DNA from: Planctomycetaceae bacterium
GTDB taxonomy: Bacteria; Planctomycetota; Planctomycetia; Pirellulales; Pirellulaceae
DNA length: 36,671 nucleotides
Assembly: GCA_016794985.1 (NCBI GenBank)
Contig: JAEUIQ010000063.1
Coordinates: 1-36,671 of the forward strand
Direction: 5' to 3'
This document shows, in pieces, positions 16,207 through 24,114 of the stretch. The translations under genes were made by a program, and so were the position numbers. Position 1 is the first letter of the stretch, and each line of letters begins with the position of its first letter. The notes under the pieces are model-generated. The model was not told where the DNA came from. It ran no database searches and saw only the letters and a list, made by a program, of their open reading frames with translations.

Positions 16207-16375
16207 TGCTTGGTTGTGACGTCCCGCGGATTCAGGGAGGCCCGCAGATTTTTAATGCGCTGCGGCGATATGAGCAAATTCTATGGCCGCGAATTCCGGT
16301 ACAAGATGTTTGGTAAAAGATGTTGTTGCTGGCGAAACGTGGTTGCTTCGTATTGGGTGCGGAGGTGACTCGCAA
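16207..16375 (+). repeat. Direct repeat, first copy
   Basis: A 169-base unit starting TGCTTGGTTGTGACGTCCCG and ending GGTGACTCGCAA. It matches the unit at 16590-16753 at roughly 90 percent of positions by eye, with a small deletion in the second copy after AGATT. The best-conserved stretch is CCGCGAATTCCGGTACAAG and the bases just after it. The short frame in this copy is not kept in the other, so it is probably non-coding. Confidence 0.85.
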
Positions 16376-16589
16376 CTGCTCCATTTTTTACTTTTCATCT
16401 TTTACCGACAGGCTGGGCCATGCCCAGTACACCACAGGGATAGTTTAGTTTTCGTGCGACTATCATAGACAGCTTGATGGATAAGAAATCTGCGGTCCTT
16501 CCTGAATCTGTGGGACCTTCGGTTAGATCGGTACTAAGCAAGGGAATTGGGGCCAAGGAATTTTTGGAACAAGGGGTTGTTGGCGCGGG

Positions 16590-16753
16590 TGCTTGGTTGT
16601 GACGTCCCGCGGATTCAGGGAGGCCCACAGATTGTTAACACGGCGACATGAGCAAACTCTGTGGCCGCGAATTCCGGTACAAGATGTTTGGTAAAAGATG
16701 TTATTGCTGGTGAAACGTGGTGGCTTCGTATTGGGTGTGGCGGTGACTCGCAA
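16590..16753 (+). repeat. Direct repeat, second copy
   Basis: A 164-base partner of the unit at 16207-16375, offset by 383 bases at its left edge. It differs by scattered substitutions plus a net 5-base shortening. It lies just downstream of the HTH-EIIA gene end, so it could affect transcript ends there. Confidence 0.85.
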
Positions 16754-16882
16754 TCGCAATAGCTTTGCGAATCATTATCACCAAGCCCTCGGCCGACAGG
16801 CGGTTCGTCTTGCGTCCGATTTCGGTTCGTGCTTGAAGTGGTTGGGTGTCGACGCGTCCGGGCTGGTTGTGTTGAGGGATGT

Positions 16883-17590
16883 TTACAACTGCTGTTCGAT
16901 CAGGACCAATTGGTCCCAGATTTCACCTGGGGTAGCGAGGTCGCGAATGGCGGCCAAGGCTGCCGGAACTTGAATGATCCGTGACAATCGCGCCAAGGTC
17001 TGCAAATGCCCGGCATCCTCGCGCGAGCCGATCAACACGAACACGTCCGTCAACATGCCGCGAGGGCCGCCGAACGGAATCCCTTGTGACGTCACGCCCA
17101 TGATCAAGAATGGCTCGCCAATCAAACCCGGTTGCGGACGCCGAGGATGCAACAGGGCCATGCCATTGTCCAACGCCGTCGAGTGCATCTCTTCACGCTG
17201 GCCAATCAATTCGGCCATTTTACTGGCGTCCCAAATCAATCCGATCTGCATCGCGTAGTCGCAGATCTCGCGAATCACCGAGCCTTTGGTCTTCGCTGGC
17301 AGAGGCTTGATTATGTGATGCTCGGGGAGCATGGACCGAATGATCGCCTCGGGGTTCGGGCTGCTCCCGGCATGTCGCTGCAACGAGACTTCCATTTTTT
17401 CTAGTTCATCGGCATCAGCGACACCGATCTGATGCTCCATCCAGCGATTGATTTCGTGCAGATTAAACGACCACTCGCCACCGATACGCCGTGCCGGGAT
17501 TTTTTCCTGCTTGAGCAATCGTTCGATTTTGCTCACGTCCAAGTGCAAGTATCTCGCCAATTCGGCAAGGTCCATTTCCTGTTCGGTCAT
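16883..17590 (-). CDS. HTH plus PTS EIIA domain protein
   Basis: 235 residues. Residues 6-53 (MDLAELARYLHLDVSKIERL, then IPARRIGGEWSFNLHEINRW) form a MerR/excisionase-type helix-turn-helix. Residues ~85-232 are a fructose/nitrogen-type PTS EIIA domain with the phosphorylatable His at about residue 148 (NGMALLHPRR) and LIMGVTSQGIPFGGPRG afterwards. The combination suggests a regulator whose DNA binding responds to phosphotransfer. No EI or HPr gene is in the window, so the phosphate donor is unknown. Its ATG overlaps the stop of the preceding GTPase gene by four bases (17587-17590), so it is translationally coupled. It is the last gene of the operon. Confidence 0.87.
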   Translation of the reverse strand: MTEQEMDLAELARYLHLDVSKIERLLKQEKIPARRIGGEWSFNLHEINRWMEHQIGVADADELEKMEVSLQRHAGSSPNPEAIIRSMLPEHHIIKPLPAKTKGSVIREICDYAMQIGLIWDASKMAELIGQREEMHSTALDNGMALLHPRRPQPGLIGEPFLIMGVTSQGIPFGGPRGMLTDVFVLIGSREDAGHLQTLARLSRIIQVPAALAAIRDLATPGEIWDQLVLIEQQL

Positions 17591-19041
17591 GACGTGGTTG
17601 GTCCCTCTGTTTTCGCGTGTCGATTGAATGCCAATTTCTTGCGAATCTCGTCCTTCAGCCCATTCAGAACTGAAGTCTTATCCACGTCCGCCAAAATCTG
17701 TCGAATCACTGCCTTCGGTGACTCGCCGCCCCAGCTGCCACCATGTTGAAAATAGTATTCGGCGGCGCGTCCGACAAGGTAGCTCGTCCACCCGGCAGCT
17801 GCTCCTTGGGGTACCGCCGTCAACGGTGTTGCCAAACCAAACGAAATGGTTTTCAATCCAGTCGCCAACAGATCCATCGCGTAGCTCATGCCTGCGACCC
17901 AACCCGCAGACTTCAGGATGGTCCAAACCAGTTCCCGCGCATTGCTCATCGAAAACTGAATGCCATACACTTGCGACAGGGCCACGATCATCATCACGTC
18001 GATCGTGAAACCCGACAAAATATCCAACAGCGGCACAAACGTCACACCAACAACGATCGCTTTGAAACTGGCGAAGCTCCAGATCACTTGCTGGGCATAA
18101 CGGCGTCGGAGGGCGATTCGAACGGCTTTTACTCGATCAGATTTGTCGGCGGCAAACATCGCCGCGTTTAGCGCCAACAAGCCCTTGCCTTCGCGGTCCA
18201 AGATCTCGATGATTCGGGCTTTCAGATCGCTCACATCGGGTCCGGGCTGACGCCACTCGGAGCGTTCGCTGCCATCGACCTGCTCGTAGACATACTCGAC
18301 GGCCCGCGGTTGGGCAGCCGCCAAAATGAAATCTTCAGGCCGCACGGTGCCGAACAATCTTTCATGCTGAAGGACCTTCAGCAAACGTTCTCGATCGGCC
18401 GTGGAATACAAGTCTTGCTTGTTCAAGACGACAAGCATGGGCTTTTGCACCGATGCCAACTCCAACAACGCCGAGTACTCGACATCGTTCAAGTCCGAGT
18501 CCGTTACAAACAACAACAAGTCAGCACGCCGCGCGGCATCATCGGCCATTTGCCGCCGATCGACGCCTTGGACTTCGTTGATCCCAGGCGTATCGACCAA
18601 CACCACTTCCGATTCGTCCAAGCCAGGCATCCGATAGCCACAGCCATCCCAAGTGGTGCCCCAAACCTCGCGGGTCCACCCACCTTGCACATTGACGCTG
18701 GTCACTTCCCGACCAATCAAGGCATTGATCAGAGCGGACTTCCCCGTGCTAATTTCTCCGAACACGACGATTTCCAGTCGGCCTTTGGTCAACTTGTCCT
18801 GCATGTCGGAAAGTCGAGCGATGTCCGCCAACATTTCCTGTCGTTCGTCTTCGGGGCATGCGCGAAGTTTCTCGAGGGTCACTTGGACGGAATACAAAGC
18901 GTCGCGGTAATTGGAAAACTGTCGATTGACTTGAAGCGAATCGACGTCTGCCGACTGGCCGGAAGTCGGTTGGCCGAAGGGCGACTGGCTTGAATCCGAA
19001 AAGCCGGGCCCTGTTGCGTTCGGCTGGTTACTTTCATTCAT
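17587..19041 (-). CDS. Era-like GTPase with DUF697 domain
   Basis: 484 residues. A Ser/Gln/Pro-rich N-terminal tail and a helical segment precede the G domain: P-loop GEISTGKS (95-102), switch Thr region GGWTREVWG, DTPGINE (150-156) and NKQD (207-210). The C-terminal ~150 residues contain hydrophobic helices (VVGVTFVPLLDILSGFTIDV, and QGAAAGWTSYLVGRAAEYYF) typical of DUF697, a domain that associates with membranes. Such proteins resemble bacterial dynamin-like and YcjX/YcjF-type GTPases; the role here is unknown. It starts 10 bases after the upstream GTPase gene and overlaps the HTH-EIIA gene downstream. The two neighbouring GTPases differ enough to be old paralogues and may form a heteromer. 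Confidence 0.87.
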   Translation of the reverse strand: MNESNQPNATGPGFSDSSQSPFGQPTSGQSADVDSLQVNRQFSNYRDALYSVQVTLEKLRACPEDERQEMLADIARLSDMQDKLTKGRLEIVVFGEISTGKSALINALIGREVTSVNVQGGWTREVWGTTWDGCGYRMPGLDESEVVLVDTPGINEVQGVDRRQMADDAARRADLLLFVTDSDLNDVEYSALLELASVQKPMLVVLNKQDLYSTADRERLLKVLQHERLFGTVRPEDFILAAAQPRAVEYVYEQVDGSERSEWRQPGPDVSDLKARIIEILDREGKGLLALNAAMFAADKSDRVKAVRIALRRRYAQQVIWSFASFKAIVVGVTFVPLLDILSGFTIDVMMIVALSQVYGIQFSMSNARELVWTILKSAGWVAGMSYAMDLLATGLKTISFGLATPLTAVPQGAAAGWTSYLVGRAAEYYFQHGGSWGGESPKAVIRQILADVDKTSVLNGLKDEIRKKLAFNRHAKTEGPTTS

Positions 19042-19051
19042 CCAGCACCTC

Positions 19052-20614
19052 TTATTTCGACGTCGTGGAAGTCAAGTTCTGGCGAGCCATGTCGACCAAC
19101 TTTTTGAGTTCGGCGACTGTTGTCAGGCGTTTCCATTCGCGTTGAGCCAAGCCGGCCAAGCCACCTTCGGGCTCTTGCATTTCATTTTTGAAGTATTCCA
19201 TAAAGACAACGCCGATCCACCGAGTAATCAACAATTGCACGCAGGCTTGCACCAAACTTCCTGCCACATTGATGCCGGGTACCGTTTTGAGCAAAGACGA
19301 GACGCCACTGACGACCGCGGTTGTGCCCAAGATCCCCACCAAGTTGGTGGCTAACTTGCCCAACAACATCGAGGCCGAACTCAGGTCGAGCTGTTGATCG
19401 TACACTTTGGCCAGATCGACGACCATCTTGGTGTTGATGGCCACACCGGCTGCCACATCGACAATGGGAAACGGCAAAGCCGCCACAGTACCCGCCCCCA
19501 GCGCCCAACTATCGATAATCGTCCAAGCCTTTTGGTCCAAAGCGACGACTGCTTTTTGTTTGGCTTGATCCAACAAGCTCCGACTTTGCAACAGTAGATT
19601 GGCCAACAGCAAATCTTTGCCATCGCTGCGGACCGTTTCACGCAGACGTTTGGCCAAGTGATCGATCGAGGCCGGCAGTGGCACAATTTCTTCGGTGGTT
19701 TTCCCATCCAGGGCCACGCGATATCGCAAGCGATAGCCCGCGGACGCTTGGACGGTCAAGATGTCTTCTAGCTGGACCGCGCCTTCAGTCTGCCGGGCCA
19801 ATTGTTCTCGGAGTCGTTGTTGATCCTCGGCACTGTACCAGTCGGCCTTGTTGAGGCAGATCAAGAGCCGCTTTTCCATGCGATGCAAGACCTGGATGAG
19901 TTTGAATTCGCTATCGCGCAAGGGGCCGTCGACGACCACCAACACGACATCCGCGTTTTGCGCCGCACTGGCGGCTTCCTGCACATGTTCGGCACCATCC
20001 ACTTCGCCCAGCCCAGGCGTATCCACCAAAAGTACGTGTTGGTCACCAGGCCATTGAATGTCGCTACGTCGCAGCGTGGTCCCGCCGCGCACGTCGGTTG
20101 CAAAGACTTGCCGACCGGCGAGCGCGTTGAGCAAGCTGGACTTGCCACAGCTGATCGAACCAAACGCCACGATTTCCAAACGTTGTGCGGCTTGTTTCTC
20201 GGAGAAGTGGGCCAGCATCGGTTGCAGGTGTTGCCGCACGTCTTCATCCAGGCTGGCCTGAACCCGACTGATTTCGGCGATGTTTTCGCGAATTTGAGTC
20301 GAACGCTCGGAGGCGCTCAGTTCGCTGGGGCTTTTGTCGCGGCGTTCGAGTCGTACTTCTTTCGATTTTTGTCGTCCATAAAGAGTGTAGACGACTCTGG
20401 CTGTCGCACCGATAAATAAGATCGCTCCCAGTCCTACGCAGGAAAAGTACACGACCGTCCACACCGTGCCGAATTGCTGGACCTTGTCGGCTTGATCGAC
20501 AATCAGACTTGGGACATAGATCAAGAGCAAACCAAATAGTCCCGCCGCCAATATCAACGCCACGCTGGTCCAAGTCTGATTCGGAATGAAGCGGATAGGG
20601 AACAATGGGCTCAC
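19052..20614 (-). CDS. Membrane-anchored Era-like GTPase with DUF697 domain
   Basis: 520 residues from a GTG at 20614. Two membrane helices open the protein (about 15-38 and 50-78). A charged linker and a helical stretch follow, then the G domain: P-loop GSISCGKSS (152-160), GGTTLR (switch Thr), DTPGLGE (198-204) and NKAD (255-258). The C-terminus is a hydrophobic DUF697-like region (AAGVAINTKMVVDLAKVYD, VQACVQLLITRWIGVVFMEY). The GTG overlaps the rhamnulokinase TGA as GTGA (20611-20614), with GGAAAG upstream. Longer starts up to 20809 would run 195 bases inside the kinase gene and give an Arg-rich, non-membrane leader, so I reject them. Likely a membrane-bound partner of the GTPase encoded just downstream. 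Confidence 0.85.
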   Translation of the reverse strand: MSPLFPIRFIPNQTWTSVALILAAGLFGLLLIYVPSLIVDQADKVQQFGTVWTVVYFSCVGLGAILFIGATARVVYTLYGRQKSKEVRLERRDKSPSELSASERSTQIRENIAEISRVQASLDEDVRQHLQPMLAHFSEKQAAQRLEIVAFGSISCGKSSLLNALAGRQVFATDVRGGTTLRRSDIQWPGDQHVLLVDTPGLGEVDGAEHVQEAASAAQNADVVLVVVDGPLRDSEFKLIQVLHRMEKRLLICLNKADWYSAEDQQRLREQLARQTEGAVQLEDILTVQASAGYRLRYRVALDGKTTEEIVPLPASIDHLAKRLRETVRSDGKDLLLANLLLQSRSLLDQAKQKAVVALDQKAWTIIDSWALGAGTVAALPFPIVDVAAGVAINTKMVVDLAKVYDQQLDLSSASMLLGKLATNLVGILGTTAVVSGVSSLLKTVPGINVAGSLVQACVQLLITRWIGVVFMEYFKNEMQEPEGGLAGLAQREWKRLTTVAELKKLVDMARQNLTSTTSK

Positions 20615-22080
20615 CGATCTTTCCAAGGCGACGCATGCTGCGGTTCGTAGACGACACGCGGTTGCTGGGCGGCAATCCAATTGCGGGCTTGCGCGACGTC
20701 GCTCACCAGCCCAATCCGGGTGGCCTGGATCAAGGCGTTGCCGATGGCGGTCGCTTCGCTGGGCCCAGCGATGACCGGTCGATCGCAGGCATCGGCGGTC
20801 AATTGACATAACAATTGGTTATGGACGCCGCCGCCGACAACGTAGATAGATTCGATTCGGCGGCCAATTATTTGTTCCAAACTTTGCAAAACCTGAGAAT
20901 ACTTACGCGCGAGGCTATCGAACGCGCAGCGAAGAATCTCGGCATCGGTTTCGGGGGTGGCGCCCGATCGCGCGGCCAAGTCGCGGATGGTTTGTGGCAT
21001 ATCTGCGGGAGCGTTCAAAGCCGGATCATCGGGATTGATAAAGAATCGACACGGGGCCACACCGCGGGCCATCTCGGCCATTTGCTCCCAGGAGTAGCTT
21101 CGCCCAGCTCGTTCCCAAATTCGGCGGCATTCTTGGATCAACCACAACCCGGCAATGTTTTTCAACAACCGAGTCGTGCCGCCGACACCGGCTTCGTTGG
21201 TGAAGTTGTGTTCGGCAGTCAGGTTGTTGATGATGGGGCGACTAACTTCCAAGCCCATCAAACTCCAAGTTCCGCTGCTGATGTAGCACCAATTAGGGGC
21301 CGTGGACGGCGATTGATCCACGGGCACAGCGACCACGGCGCTGGCGGTGTCGTGGGTCCCTGGCAACACCACTTGAGTGGTTGCGGCAAGTCCCGTCTCT
21401 TGCTGGACGGTCCCGCGCAGTGAACCAAGCGAGGTGCCAGCCGGCGTCAGTGAGCCAAACATAGCGCGCGGCAAACGAAATCGTTGGATCAAGTCGTTGG
21501 CCCATTCGCCGTGGTTCGGGTCGTACAACTGCGAAGTTGAAACATCGGTAATCTCATTGCTCAATTGCCCACTAAGCAACCAATGAAACAGATCCGGTAT
21601 CATCAAAAAATGCCGCGCCAACTCCAACAACCGCGGTTGTCGGGCTTGGATCGCCAACAATTGATAAAGCGAATTGATGGTCATGAACTGCAAGCCGGTC
21701 TGGCGATAAATTTCGGCGGCCGGGACGGTTTGATAAGCTCGCTCGAGGGCACCTTCCGTCTGTTGGTCGCGATAGTGGTACGGCAGGGAGAGCAATTCTT
21801 GGGACTCGCCCAGCAAAGCGAAGTCGACTCCCCAGGTGTCCACGCCCACACTGGCGATCCGCGCTGCCGTGAATTTCTTTTCGGCCAAACCCAAGCCGTT
21901 GAGAATCTCTTGCCATAAACCTGGCAGGTTCCACATCAAGTGGTTGCCGATACGAACGCCATAATTGGGAAAGCGGTGTACTTCGTGCAGTTGAAACGAT
22001 TGACCGGTGAACTCGCAGGCGAGAACTCGGCCACTGCTGGCTCCCAGATCGACGGCCAAGATCACGACACCACTCGACAT
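20611..22080 (-). CDS. rhaB: Rhamnulokinase (FGGY carbohydrate kinase)
   Basis: 489 residues, the same length as E. coli RhaB. It starts ILAVDLGASSGRVLACEF (phosphate-binding loop 1 of the FGGY fold), then GVDTWGVDFALL, PGTHDTASAVVAVP, SSGTWSLMGLE and IYVVGGGVHNQLLCQLTAD, all in the order expected for rhamnulokinase. It phosphorylates L-rhamnulose to L-rhamnulose-1-phosphate in the cytoplasm, the second step of rhamnose breakdown. RhaA, RhaD and a transporter are not in the window, so the other steps must be encoded elsewhere. The ATG at 22080 has GGAGTGG upstream. It is first in an operon with two GTPases and an HTH-EIIA protein, which is an unusual setting for a sugar kinase. Confidence 0.92.
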   Translation of the reverse strand: MSSGVVILAVDLGASSGRVLACEFTGQSFQLHEVHRFPNYGVRIGNHLMWNLPGLWQEILNGLGLAEKKFTAARIASVGVDTWGVDFALLGESQELLSLPYHYRDQQTEGALERAYQTVPAAEIYRQTGLQFMTINSLYQLLAIQARQPRLLELARHFLMIPDLFHWLLSGQLSNEITDVSTSQLYDPNHGEWANDLIQRFRLPRAMFGSLTPAGTSLGSLRGTVQQETGLAATTQVVLPGTHDTASAVVAVPVDQSPSTAPNWCYISSGTWSLMGLEVSRPIINNLTAEHNFTNEAGVGGTTRLLKNIAGLWLIQECRRIWERAGRSYSWEQMAEMARGVAPCRFFINPDDPALNAPADMPQTIRDLAARSGATPETDAEILRCAFDSLARKYSQVLQSLEQIIGRRIESIYVVGGGVHNQLLCQLTADACDRPVIAGPSEATAIGNALIQATRIGLVSDVAQARNWIAAQQPRVVYEPQHASPWKDR

Positions 22081-22271
22081 AAACGACCACTCCGACTTCC
22101 GAAACGACTTTCCAGCGATCCAGCTCGAACGAGCGAAGGCAACAATTCCTGAGCCTGAACAGTTCTAGGTGATTTGCCGGGCTAAGCCAGATCGACAGGG
22201 CGGACAACGCATTAGTAAATTAACCCAAGCGGTCCAAAATAGACAGATGTGATCGGGTGCAAGGGACGGCT

Positions 22272-22946
22272 TCAAGTCCCGCGCGCCAAGCGATTGACCA
22301 GTTGGCGATAGATCTCAAAACCCTCCGCCATGCGATCCTTCCATTGTTCAGGCGGAGCCAATTTGTTGGGGCGATAGACGCACAGCAATCCTTGCCGGAC
22401 ACTCAAATAAATGTCGGGCTTCTTACACAAAAAGTCCAACAGTTCACGATCCAGGAGTTGCCGCACGCCCGCTTCGTTATTGGCTTGCAAGACGAACTTC
22501 TGAGAAAATTCCGGGTGGTTGGCAAAATCGATGTCCTGGACACCGAACCATTCTGTGAATCGCGTGAAGATCGATTCAGGCGCTAAATCGAAGCCAGGCA
22601 CATCCAGTTCCGGCGACTCCAACGCGACGACCGTTTGCCGCAGGGTCGTCGAGCTCTTGCCACCACTCACCGTGTAATTGAAGTCCAGGATGCGGATCGA
22701 GGTCGCATCGACTGTTCCGGAAAGATGATTGAGAATGTGGTGACCATGCCCGCGACTGAAATAGCTGATTTGCCGAAACAATTCCAACTGTTCCGGACTC
22801 GTTTGGGCTTGGAATTCCAAACCCAACGAATCCGCGATCGCTTTGATCGAGGCTTGCCGCCGTTTGGCCACCACCGTCGAACCGTAATACGTCAACAAGG
22901 CAACGAGCGCAAAGAACACGATTAGACCAAGGGTGAACCAATCCAT
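22272..22946 (-). CDS. Membrane-anchored protein of unknown function
   Basis: 224 residues. One N-terminal membrane helix (FTLGLIVFFALVALLTYYG) leads into a KRRQASIKAIADSLGLEF segment, a form common in small planctomycete envelope proteins. The rest is a soluble alpha/beta domain with ISYFSRGHGHHILNHLSG and ILDFNYTVSGGKSSTT. The layout resembles DUF3137-like proteins, though I am not sure of the family. It lies upstream of rhaB on the same strand with a 191-base gap, so it is probably a separate transcript. The upstream region to the divergent SprT gene is 193 bases. Confidence 0.78.
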   Translation of the reverse strand: MDWFTLGLIVFFALVALLTYYGSTVVAKRRQASIKAIADSLGLEFQAQTSPEQLELFRQISYFSRGHGHHILNHLSGTVDATSIRILDFNYTVSGGKSSTTLRQTVVALESPELDVPGFDLAPESIFTRFTEWFGVQDIDFANHPEFSQKFVLQANNEAGVRQLLDRELLDFLCKKPDIYLSVRQGLLCVYRPNKLAPPEQWKDRMAEGFEIYRQLVNRLARGT

Positions 22947-23073
22947 GAGTCATGTCCATTTGTTGTGTCAAAATAGATTTTTGCTCGGGCGCCGATTTCC
23001 TGTTGACTCTGGCCACTGTCTTTCGACTAGAATAACCGGGGACGGCGCGAGAAGATAGGACGTAGACGCGGCA

Positions 23074-23107
23074 GCAAATCAGGAGAGCGGGCAAATCAGG
23101 AGAGCGG
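23074..23107. repeat. Perfect 17-bp tandem duplication
   Basis: GCAAATCAGGAGAGCGG occurs twice head to tail (23074-23090 and 23091-23107), 33 bases before the SprT-like gene start. Each unit includes AGGAGAG, a Shine-Dalgarno-like motif, but the site used by that gene is the later GGAGG at 23130. Likely a recent slippage event in the 5' leader. Confidence 0.85.
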
Positions 23108-23139
23108 AGCGGTGGTGTCTGCCAAACACGGAGGAACAT

Positions 23140-23910
23140 GTGACTGGACTTGAGCGAGCATTAGCAGCCGGGCGATTGCCTCCCGCACAGATCATCGGTC
23201 GGCAGCTGGATATCTATCAAACGATGCTGCGGAGCAGTCGCGCCATCAAGCATCCCAACTTTGCGGCGTTGCAAGCTCAAGATTTGAAGGCAATGTTTCA
23301 TCTCTACGATGACATGTTTTTCAACGGGCAAATCGATTTGGCGCTGGCGAACATGGGATCCAGTTTGACGTTTCGACTTTCGAGGCGAATGACCAGTGCG
23401 GGTGGCAAGACGACTCGGTGGCACTACCCCAAGTCGCAACATCGTCCTCCACGATTCGAAATTGCTTTGTCCTCGACGTTGTTATTTGAATCGTTCCAAA
23501 ATCAAACGCCGATTCAAGTGACTGGCTTGACTTGCCACAGTCGGTTGGAGGCGATGCAGCGGGTGATGGAGCACGAGATCATTCATCTTTGTGAAATGCT
23601 TGTGTGGTTTCACTCCAGTTGCTCGGCGGGCCGATTTTTGCGGATCGCCAACGGTTTATTCGACCATCGCAAGTCCAGCCACGAGCTCCTGACGCCGGTG
23701 GACAAAGCGCGGAAAGATCTAGGAATTCGTGTTGGCGACCAAGTCAAGTTCTCGCTCAATGGGCAGCAGTTGGTGGGAACGGTCAACCGTATCACACGTC
23801 GAGCGACGGTGCTGGTGCCACATCAGCGGGGCCAAAAGTACACGGATGGCAGTAGCTATTTAAAGTTCTATGTTCCCCTGACCCAGTTGCAACGCGCTTC
23901 CGTCGGATGA
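23140..23910 (+). CDS. SprT-like zinc metallopeptidase family protein
   Basis: 256 residues from a GTG at 23140, with GGAGG five bases upstream. The SprT-like core spans about residues 45-165: LYDDMFFNGQI, a beta strand leading to RFEIALSSTLLFE, then the metal motif HEIIHLCE (His145, Glu146, His149, Glu152). SprT-family proteins cleave or process DNA-bound proteins in eukaryotes (Spartan); bacterial members are poorly characterised. The usual C-terminal Cys-rich zinc region is absent. Instead residues ~190-250 look like a small SH3/KOW-type barrel (RVGDQVKFSLNGQQLVGTVN, RRATVLVP). It stands alone, divergent from the membrane protein gene. Confidence 0.82.
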   Translation: MTGLERALAAGRLPPAQIIGRQLDIYQTMLRSSRAIKHPNFAALQAQDLKAMFHLYDDMFFNGQIDLALANMGSSLTFRLSRRMTSAGGKTTRWHYPKSQHRPPRFEIALSSTLLFESFQNQTPIQVTGLTCHSRLEAMQRVMEHEIIHLCEMLVWFHSSCSAGRFLRIANGLFDHRKSSHELLTPVDKARKDLGIRVGDQVKFSLNGQQLVGTVNRITRRATVLVPHQRGQKYTDGSSYLKFYVPLTQLQRASVG

Positions 23911-24042
23911 TAATGATCAAGCGGCTCGGATGGGACAGTGAGAGCCGAAGCCCGCCCGATTGTTTCCCTGCCACAGGTTGCTGGACGGCAAGTCCAAGGC
24001 CACCCGCTTGTTCCCACACCGTTTGATTGGACGAGTTGACCG

Positions 24043-24076
24043 CCCCAGTTAAACACCCCAGTTAAACGCCCCAGTT
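24043..24076. repeat. 13-bp tandem repeat CCCCAGTTAAAC(A/G)
   Basis: Two full units (24043-24055, 24056-24068) and a partial third (CCCCAGTT, to 24076) lie about 40-70 bases upstream of the oxidoreductase start. The identical 13-mer CCCCAGTTAAACA also occurs once at 6784-6796. It could be an operator or simply slippage. Confidence 0.7.
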
Positions 24077-24114
24077 TCCATCGGTATTTTTTCAGCAAAA
24101 CAAAGGAACTCACC

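Larger units (their letters stand above)
16025..16882. other. Gene-free region with a direct duplication
   Basis: An 858-base gap between the beta-helix gene start and the end of the HTH-EIIA gene. Its main content is a roughly 165-bp direct duplication (16207-16375 and 16590-16753). Between the copies is the small palindrome CTGGGCCATGCCCAG (16412-16426). No convincing gene, RNA or promoter was seen. Confidence 0.7.

Noticed and set aside
20615..20809. Longer N-terminus for the membrane GTPase
   Set aside because: It would overlap rhaB by nearly 200 bases with an Arg-rich leader; the GTG coupled to the rhaB stop explains the data better.
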